From NCBI RefSeq assembly GCF_901709675.1, contig NC_051100.1, positions 4,090,001-4,154,000 of the forward strand: DNA of 64,000 nucleotides. The letters run 5' to 3'. The translations under genes were made by a program, and so were the position numbers. Origin of the DNA: Syngnathus acus (Eukaryota > Chordata > Actinopteri > Syngnathiformes > Syngnathidae). Positions 56,844-64,000 of this stretch are shown piece after piece; position 1 is the stretch's first letter; each line of letters opens with the position of its first letter. Under the pieces are notes generated by a model. The model saw only the letters and a program-made list of their open reading frames with translations. It had not been told where the DNA came from and searched no databases.

Positions 56844-59800
56844 AAACGTTTGTTTGTCGGCTCGTGCTGACTGCTGAGTTTCAATTTCGAGAAGTGAAGT
56901 CTCCAATTTACATTGTATATTCCAAAAAACGATTACAAATATGTTCAGTGTATCGTTACAATAAAGAGATTCAATGTATACCTTGATTACATAATCAAAA
57001 TGTATACATAATTAATTGAGTTTTACTTGCACTATAAAATAGTAGGACATCATTTCAAACTTCAAAATGAAGCTAGCCTGGCTATATTTAGCTCCTCGGG
57101 CAACATGCAAAGATGTTCATCTTGCGGTTATCACTGCAGCTACTACTTTCATAGCTTTGGGCATTTTAGAGCACAATACGGGGAAAAAATATGAATCGGT
57201 CAGTTTTTCAGTGAAAAGGGTTTATTTCAGCACCCTCCTCCCACTTTGGTACCTACGGGCAAGACAGCGAGTCAGGGTAAGAGGCGTTAAAACGCCATCT
57301 TGGATGGCTAGCAGGGAAAAAGGCTAATAAAGCTCTGACTGCAGTTCCGTGTTGTTATATGTTGTGAGCTTCTCATAAAAACTGCTGCTAGACTCTTCGG
57401 CTTCTGCATGGTTTTGTTACAATGTAGCTACGATATCATTGCTGTGCAAAGTGCTCCTCAGAGCTGTGTAAGTGCATTTCATTTCAAAAGTGGGAAAATA
57501 TTAAACTTGATTAGAAATAAAGCTCCAAGAATGATATTGAATAGTTTCACATAATAAGGCTTGCTATCCATCTCTTGGCAAGGGTGCGCAGAGCAGTTTT
57601 GTCCCCGAGATTAAAAAATGTAAACTGCCAGCTGCGACTTAAGTCGAATTTTGAATTCAGGAGTCCCCGACTTCATTGTACTTTGACGGTCTCCGGCACG
57701 CCGCTTTATGTGACTCCCGCTCGCCTTACACATCTCTCACTGCATTTAATTAGAAACCCCGGGCCGCCGAGCTCCTACAGGCATTGCGGCAAAAGAAAAA
57801 AAATACCACCTAGGATCATATATCCCCCGAAAGCACACCAGGACCTGGACCTTGCATGGCCTCCTCTCCATCCACACTTGCGCACACTCGCGGCGGACAA
57901 TGAGGCGCTCTGAAGCAATTAAACATGTACACAATGAATCTCTATTAAAATTTAAAAGTCTTGTAATTGCTTTGGCCCAGTCATTTTTTTTTTTTAACTT
58001 GCGGAATCCTTACATTTTAAAACTCTTTATTTTAGATTACGACTGCATGATTTGCATCTATATGTAATCATCTCAAGTCAGTGATCCCAAACACACGATG
58101 GAAATCCCATTTCGAGCTTCTCCAAGTTTAACAGTAGAGTATTTCAATTGAAAAACTGTCATCTCAGAAGATTAAAAATTTCAACCCTCAGCGCTAAAAG
58201 CTCTGAAGAACTCAATAAAGAAAAAAATCCAAATTTAGAAAAAACGCAAAGCTTTTCCAGTGCAAAGCGGTGTCCTTATTCTAAGAGGTCAGTGACATTT
58301 TACATTCTGAGCTTGCTTTGGAAAGTTTGGCATGGGGAGGAAAAAAAAAAAAAAGCCTCGCCACTTTAACAAGGCTGTTTAAATGTTGATGAGAAGTCTG
58401 TTCCCACCCACTGGCTCATCATCAAAAAAACATGTGTGATCATGCAAATATGAATTCAATTTCCGAGAGTGAATAAAAATGCCCCTGAAAGGTAGATGAA
58501 ACAATTGCGCTTGGTGGGGAGAATAAAAAAAAAAACAAAGCCAAAACAGTCTTATAAATCAATTCTGTTCATACGCGAGAATATTGAAATGATGTTATTT
58601 CAAAGGAACTCGAATCTCTCAAGGACGACCACCCCCAACATTATTGTCACGGTCATTAAAAGTCACGGAAAGTAACTTTTAATGACGCTTTTTCTTGTTA
58701 CTTTACCGGAAATAAATACGAGATGATTAAATTTTAAAACGCAATCCGAAAAAAATATATATCCTTTGACCTACAAAGTAGGTGTGAAAGAAATTATATT
58801 TGAAAAAGTGACTTGTAGACATTTTATTACGATCCATAAAACTACCACAGCAAAAAAAATATTGATGACAGTTTGTCTTTATGATCTTGTAGTCAATCAA
58901 GTTGTGACACAAGCGAGGAGCGTCATCCTAATTTAGAAATCGGCTTCTGTCAATCATCACTGACAAAATCCCTCTTAATTTCAGGACCTCAAACATATTC
59001 ACGCAATTGACTCACAACTGGTTCATTGGCCAAGAGATGAAGCGAGCAAAGGCCAACTATCGAGTTGGCATTTGGCAGCCGTTTTGACCAATATGAAACC
59101 TGAGGAGATTACCAGGCAAGTGAGGAAGGATATGGATAGATGTTTGAGGGAAAAAAAAAAAACCTCAGGTTTGGCCACATCAACAATTTTGAAAGAAAGA
59201 GCAAAGTACACAAAGGATCGGGGAGACTACAAAAAAAACTGAATGACTGTCATTTTAAAAATGGATTTACAAAGAGATGCTTCGACGCGATAAAGCCGAG
59301 TTTGAAAAATGAAACATGGTGAAAGAAGCGGAAACTGGCAGGCAGCAACCCGAAATTGTTAATATTGGTTTTCTGCTTATTTTCCATTGACTCCAACACT
59401 CTTTTCTCTCGATCCAAAGCATACCACAACAACACGGGGAGGGGAAAACGGCAATTAAAAAGCCACAATGTTGTTATTTTTCTTTTTCTAACGAAGTGCG
59501 TTTTCTTAACTCGACCGAGACTTTGCGCTCGGATATCCACCTCCACCTTTTGTTCTTTGGGTAATTACGTTTTGGTGGCGACACCCCAGGAGACACCCGT
59601 GGCTCCCCAAACCAATGCAGCAGCTTGTGTTTGCGCAAATGTGCGCTTCAAGGTCGTTTTCCGACGTCTGATGCCAGTGATGAAAAAAGGAGCTTTTTTT
59701 TTTTTAGGGCAAAGTTCAGATACGGGTTAATGCAAAGTACCAAAGTAAGGAAAAGTGCTCCTGAGGAAACGTGTCAAAGCCTATTGGTAATGCCGCAGCT

Positions 59801-61403
59801 GATGAGGCGTAATTGTTGAAAATAAAGAGAAGGGCTATTTTTGTCTGTCTAATGGCAGTGCAGCAGGAAATGAGTGGCTATCTGAAACGAGCATTAGTAC
59901 AATTTCAGCGGTAGGATGGTAATGCTGGATAATCTGCCCAACGCAGGTAATGAATCCAATTTTTGGTTGCTTGGTTGATTCGCCGCTTTGAAGATCTACA
60001 TCACACTGGAAGTGCAATGAGAGGACTAAGTCCGACATTGGCTGTAAATTACTATAACTGATTTAAAAAAAAATAATAATAAATAGTCTTGATCTTGTCG
60101 GTAACTGTTCCGTATTTTACTTTGAAGTCATTTTGTCAAAGTAAAGAAATGGCAGTAATTTTTCTCGCGCATTAAAACCACCACATATTTATTATTAGTT
60201 TTTTTTTTTTTTTTTTTTTTACAATTGCATTGAATTCTATTCTTGTGTGAATATCATTTTCAAACGTGTACTCAGCAGGGGTTACTGTTTAATTCGAGTA
60301 CTTCAGGTCGAGAGAGAGAGGAGAGAGAGAGAAAAAGAAAAAAAAAACTCCCCACAAGCGAGTTCAAACAGGTTCAGTTCAATTTCCTGAGCAACAGATT
60401 GCTTGAATGAAGATTTTAGGAGACATGCCAAGTGCATATTTGATACTATTCAATTAATTCACCTGCTTTGCAAAAATGACATTTCCTATAGATTTCCGAC
60501 TTCTTAACGTTTACGCCGCCACATTTATTTTGAATGACTTAAGTGAGGCCAAGCGTGAAAAGTAAGCCGCACGTTATTGACTTTTTTTTCGGTTGGCAAT
60601 TAACATCTCACCGAGGGCGCGAAGTTGGAAAAAAAAAAAAAAAAAAGTAGTTGCTCCTTGGCTAACCCTGGCGCATTTACATTTAAGAAATAAGACGCAA
60701 TAAAGTCGCGTTCTAACTGTTAAAGATTTTATACATAATAAATTTCAAATTATGATGCCAATACGAACTTCGTCATACATATTTAATTTTGCTCTCCGCC
60801 GAAATTCATCTCCCGTCTGTTTATATCGCTGCCATTAACATCAAATATGTATGATACGTATTTCTCCAACTCAGCTAAGGTAAAACTACCTAACTGGGTT
60901 GCTTGACATTATTAAGCGGTTCAAAAGGTTACCGCATACCGGTATGCTTAAAAGCGACTGAACTGGTCGATTGGGGGGGGGGGGGGGGGGAAATTGCCGT
61001 CGCCAATTTCCCGCCGCACGTCAGGCAATTAACCCCTCGCACGCACATAAACTCAACCGGATTGCCCTGGCCGCTGCGGCTATATTATAAAACAACAAAG
61101 AAAGGGGGTAAAATGCTCAAATAGGCCAAAGGAGAGATCGAGGGAAATGAAGACGATATTGACAGCCCATCCATCTAGGCTGCGCTCCCAAAAGATTCCA
61201 CTTCCATCCATCCATCTACAATTTACAAATGGATTGCATGGCTAGCATGTCAAAGTCTTGACCAAAATGTCCTTGCCATTGGTCGGAGTTAGAGCTAGGA
61301 TGGAAATGAATTACGTAAGAAAACAACCCATAGCATTCCAGGAAAACCATCAAGGAAAGGCTTCGGCGAAATCCGTCGCTAAAACCCAGACCTTACCACC
61401 CAC

Positions 61404-61760
61404 ATGGGTGAACCGGAGAGAAAGGAGAAGACTTCCCGCGGTGATTGTCAGCAGCTCAGACAGGCTTGCATAATAACATGGAGCATATTCAGAGAAGTCT
61501 GCCGCACGCGGCGAGAGAGTTCAGCTGCCATTTTTGTCAGGAGCGTTTACAAGCAAAAGAGGGGCTTCATAGATGCTCCTCATTACCGGTGCAAGTTCCT
61601 CATCCATCCCGATGCCCCTCGGACAGGCTCGTCCCCTGATGTTGGAGTTTCTGATCCAAAGGGACAGTCTATGTTCGGGCTTGTTGAGCTTAAGCGGCCT
61701 CAAATACGCAATTGTGCAGATGCTGATTCAGTCGGACAACTCAACGGGATCCATCTATTT
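61404..61760 (+). pseudogene. relic of a YqaJ-type exonuclease domain
   Basis: A plus-strand frame reads YRCKFLIHPDAPRTGSSPD, then VGVSDPKGQSMFGLVELKRPQ. GSSPD followed about 18 residues later by LVELK matches the PD-(D/E)xK core of YqaJ/lambda-exonuclease-like domains (usual wording xSPDG...GLxEIKCP). Such domains occur in animal mobile-element proteins. The fragment is under 110 codons, the glycine after SSPD is displaced, KCP reads KRP, and no flanking domains or intact start are present, so it is probably dead. Upstream frames (61258-61473) may hold more of it after a frameshift. Assignment is from motif memory. Confidence 0.45.
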
Positions 61761-63084
61761 TCAACGATAACCGACTCTTTGCAACTTTTAACTGGGTTTC
61801 CTCGCTGCTAATTAGCGATTAGCAGAGCACGGCTACACTTTGACACTTTTCTAGTTTAGCGAGCAGTGGCAGTAAATTGCATTGTGCCTGAAGGAGCACT
61901 GTGAGCACACCTGTCTCGTCCGGCTGGACTTTATTTTGCAACGCCACTCTCCTTTCACCGGGGAGAGCGCGGCGGATGGAGGGATTCAATAAAGGGAGAC
62001 TGATTAACATTCGGATCCAATATAAATGTGTCAGTTGGTGGCGTGGACGCCAAAAGCCACCGCGAGAACCGCACGGGAACTGTGCGCCGCCAAGGTTTCG
62101 GAATACAGAAGAGCGAATTCGCCGCCGGGGAGATTCTGATTTATTTACATGGAGCCCAGGCCGCACGCTCGGGGGGGGTTGAGTCTGTGCCAAAAACACG
62201 AAAAGCGGCAACTGGCATCTTGACAGGAGGCAGCTCATTTATCCGACGCCATCTGCACCAGCGGCTATTAGATAATCGGCCTTGAGGTGGCGACGGTGAG
62301 CACGCCAGGCCTCTGCCGCAGTTTATGACTTTGACACCGTCGCGTCAGACAAGTGGCTGTCGCGAGTCCAGATGTATTCAAAAGATCCCCCCCACCAAAA
62401 TTCGATTGCGCTCCAAATTGAACGACTTTCGAGAGCGTTAAGGTCGCACCGTACTTGCAGTATAGTATTCAGACGACTCGTAAATTTCATGTACATATCT
62501 CAAGGTCATTTCGGGTATCAAAGTCACTGTCAGGTGAAAAGCGCAGAAGAGTCGTCGTCTCATCTCAGTCCCCGTTTTGCAAACCAAACCTGATTATTTC
62601 CTTGCAGGCAATTTTTGTGATCATGTCGCTACTTTTCTCGGCGACCTAAAGATGATCCCTGGCACTTTGAGAATATGTTTGTATTTGAATTCATGAATCG
62701 AGTGCATCCAGTAGGGGATTTTCAAATCTATTTGAAAGTGGCTGTGAACATGCTTTATCCAAATCTGATGCACGACATCTGAAGGGCCCCACAGCTACCG
62801 GCCGGTCGCCACTTCCTCCAAACAACTCGTTATTTTCTTGATCTTTCCAGATAGCTGCCTCTGCCTCAGCGACATGACATGAACAAGAGTGAGTGTGCAG
62901 CTCGCAATGGAACAAGCTGTCTTACAATGTCACTAGATGGCAGTATTGAGAAGCACAAGTCAGATATGCGGGGTCGGGTCCTGATCATGAATCGTATGGG
63001 ATGGGAATAGTGAGGAAGACATCTGAGCTACTCTTGTGCTTGGCTGTTTATTTTAATAAGATAATGTCCTCATGTGACTCTTAC

Positions 63085-63157
63085 CTTTGACCTTGACCGG
63101 GGTGAGCTGGGCTTTCGTGAGGATGTCCGCGAATGATAGGGCGTGGTGGCTCCACCA
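63085..63157 (-). CDS. candidate internal exon of an unidentified gene
   Basis: A 73-bp minus-strand segment bounded by TTCCGCAG and a strong donor AAAG/GTAAGAGT. All three frames are open; one reads WWSHHALSFADILTKAQLTP VKVK. I do not recognise the protein in any frame. It could be an exon of the next gene, a non-coding upstream exon of sorcs1 (same strand), or chance. Confidence 0.25.
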
Positions 63158-64000
63158 CTGCGGAACACTCAGGAAATGAATGTTTTATCAGTCTGTGTAA
63201 AAAAAAAAAAAAATGTAAACAACAACAGAGATGATGAGGGGGCGGGTGTTTAGAGTTAACTCAGTAAGTTGCCCGCACAACAAGCAGCACAGTGATGTAG
63301 TGGTTAGCATGCATGCCTAACAGTTGAGGGGTTCTGGGTTCGAGTCTCATAAAGAAAATTAAAAAAAATGCAAGGGTCAGCGAAGGCTAATCAAATGAAG
63401 GGAAACAAACCAGTCGAGCCAGACGCACTGCCGATTAGCGTGAAGAAGAATCATTTGCCTGTATTTATCGTCACGGCAACGGCGTGCATTGTGCAGACGC
63501 TTCAAGTGTTCAGGTGGTGGAGAGAAAAGGCAGAACAGCCTGTTCTGCTCACAGGAGAGTGTGTGGGAGGGAGGCGATAGCAAGCAGGCTGTCCCTCTCT
63601 TTCCGCCGCAAAATGGAGGGGGAGATACATTCTGCTCCTTTTTTTTTTTTTTGCCGCTCAAAATAAACACAGAAAAGTCATCTCCACAACTGCTTTCAAT
63701 CACAAATCATTCGGGGGATACGTCAGGAGAAGTGCATCCATTGGAGGCCTCCAATCTGCTCAACCTCTCCTGACACGTTTACTTGGCTCGGCGTGAGAAA
63801 AGGCAGCCGCCGTTGCAGAAGAGCTGAGGGAGTGCGGGAGGGAACATGACAGGCGCCGGCGCAACTGGCGCTCATCAGGGGGGGCCCCGTGACCCTCATC
63901 AAAGTCATCGTGTAAACACAATCGTGGGGAGTCTTGACGTGAAGGCTTCTCCTTCAGTAGATGAGGAGGAACCACCAGATTGTTTCCTGGCTTTATTGAA
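63158..64000. other. right end of window, no gene supported
   Basis: Contains a tRNA-like repeat (63283-63352) and a GC-richer part at 63720-64000 with overlapping open minus-strand frames of 60-70 codons and no recognisable domain. Confidence 0.4.
63283..63352 (+). repeat. tRNA-like dispersed repeat (SINE-type head)
   Basis: CAGCACAGTGATGTAGTGGT TAGCATG supplies an A-box-like TAGTGGTTAGCATG, and GGGTTCGAGTCTC a B box. The same phrase is familiar from very abundant fish repeats. No tRNA cloverleaf with a valid anticodon arm is claimed. Confidence 0.6.

Larger units (their letters stand above)
43071..63084. other. gene-poor region upstream of sorcs1
   Basis: About 20 kb without a protein-coding exon I can support on either strand. 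It has scattered transposon relics (listed separately), long G runs, poly(T) runs and many short random ORFs. Regulatory elements for sorcs1 are plausible here, but none can be identified without comparison to other species. Confidence 0.55.

Noticed and set aside
61819-62238. 139-codon minus-strand ORF
   Set aside because: No domain, low-complexity composition and overlapping open frames on the other strand.
63723-63975. Overlapping minus-strand frames at the right edge as a coding exon
   Set aside because: Two frames are open at once in GC-rich sequence with no recognisable protein. Not enough to call.

Overview
The window is vertebrate nuclear DNA, most likely from a teleost fish: split genes with GT-AG introns, several very short introns (64, 84, 101, 102 bp), poly(A/T) and di-/tetranucleotide runs, no operon structure, and many degenerate DNA transposons of types common in teleosts. 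Genus cannot be read from the sequence.

One gene dominates. On the minus strand, 42854 to 10267, 26 coding exons can be joined with consistent phase into a 1203-residue SorCS-type sorting receptor: signal peptide, acidic propeptide with a furin-like site, VPS10 beta-propeller with six Asp-box motifs, a module with exactly ten cysteines, PKD and membrane-proximal domains, one transmembrane helix and a 70-odd residue tail. Its wording is closest to SorCS1, so I call it sorcs1. On the plus strand, 1571 to 1635 holds a small terminal exon whose last residues resemble the SorCS3 C-terminus; I read it as the end of sorcs3, whose body lies left of the window. The two paralogues are therefore tail to tail, as in human, but separated by less than 10 kb.

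Layout: 1-2.8 kb sorcs3 last intron, last exon and 3' UTR; 2.8-8.5 kb intergenic, filled mainly by a 4.58-kb hAT-like transposon (3773-8354, 8-bp target-site duplication) that carries a tRNA-like segment, a nested 250-bp inverted-repeat element and a 2.8-kb tandem array of twelve 235-bp hairpin-forming units; 8.5-10.3 kb sorcs1 3' UTR; 10.3-42.9 kb sorcs1 exons and introns (intron 1 is 10.5 kb and holds a LINE 3' end and hAT fragments); 43-64 kb a gene-poor upstream region with MITEs, a YqaJ-exonuclease-like relic near 61.4 kb, one unidentified candidate exon at 63.1 kb and a tRNA-like repeat.

I see no undescribed multi-gene system. The most unusual structure is the transposon-borne hairpin satellite with its own higher-order periodicity. 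Next come splicing oddities in sorcs1: a stop-free, in-frame 102-bp intron, a tandem acceptor preceded by a TG microsatellite, and a divergent cytoplasmic tail.
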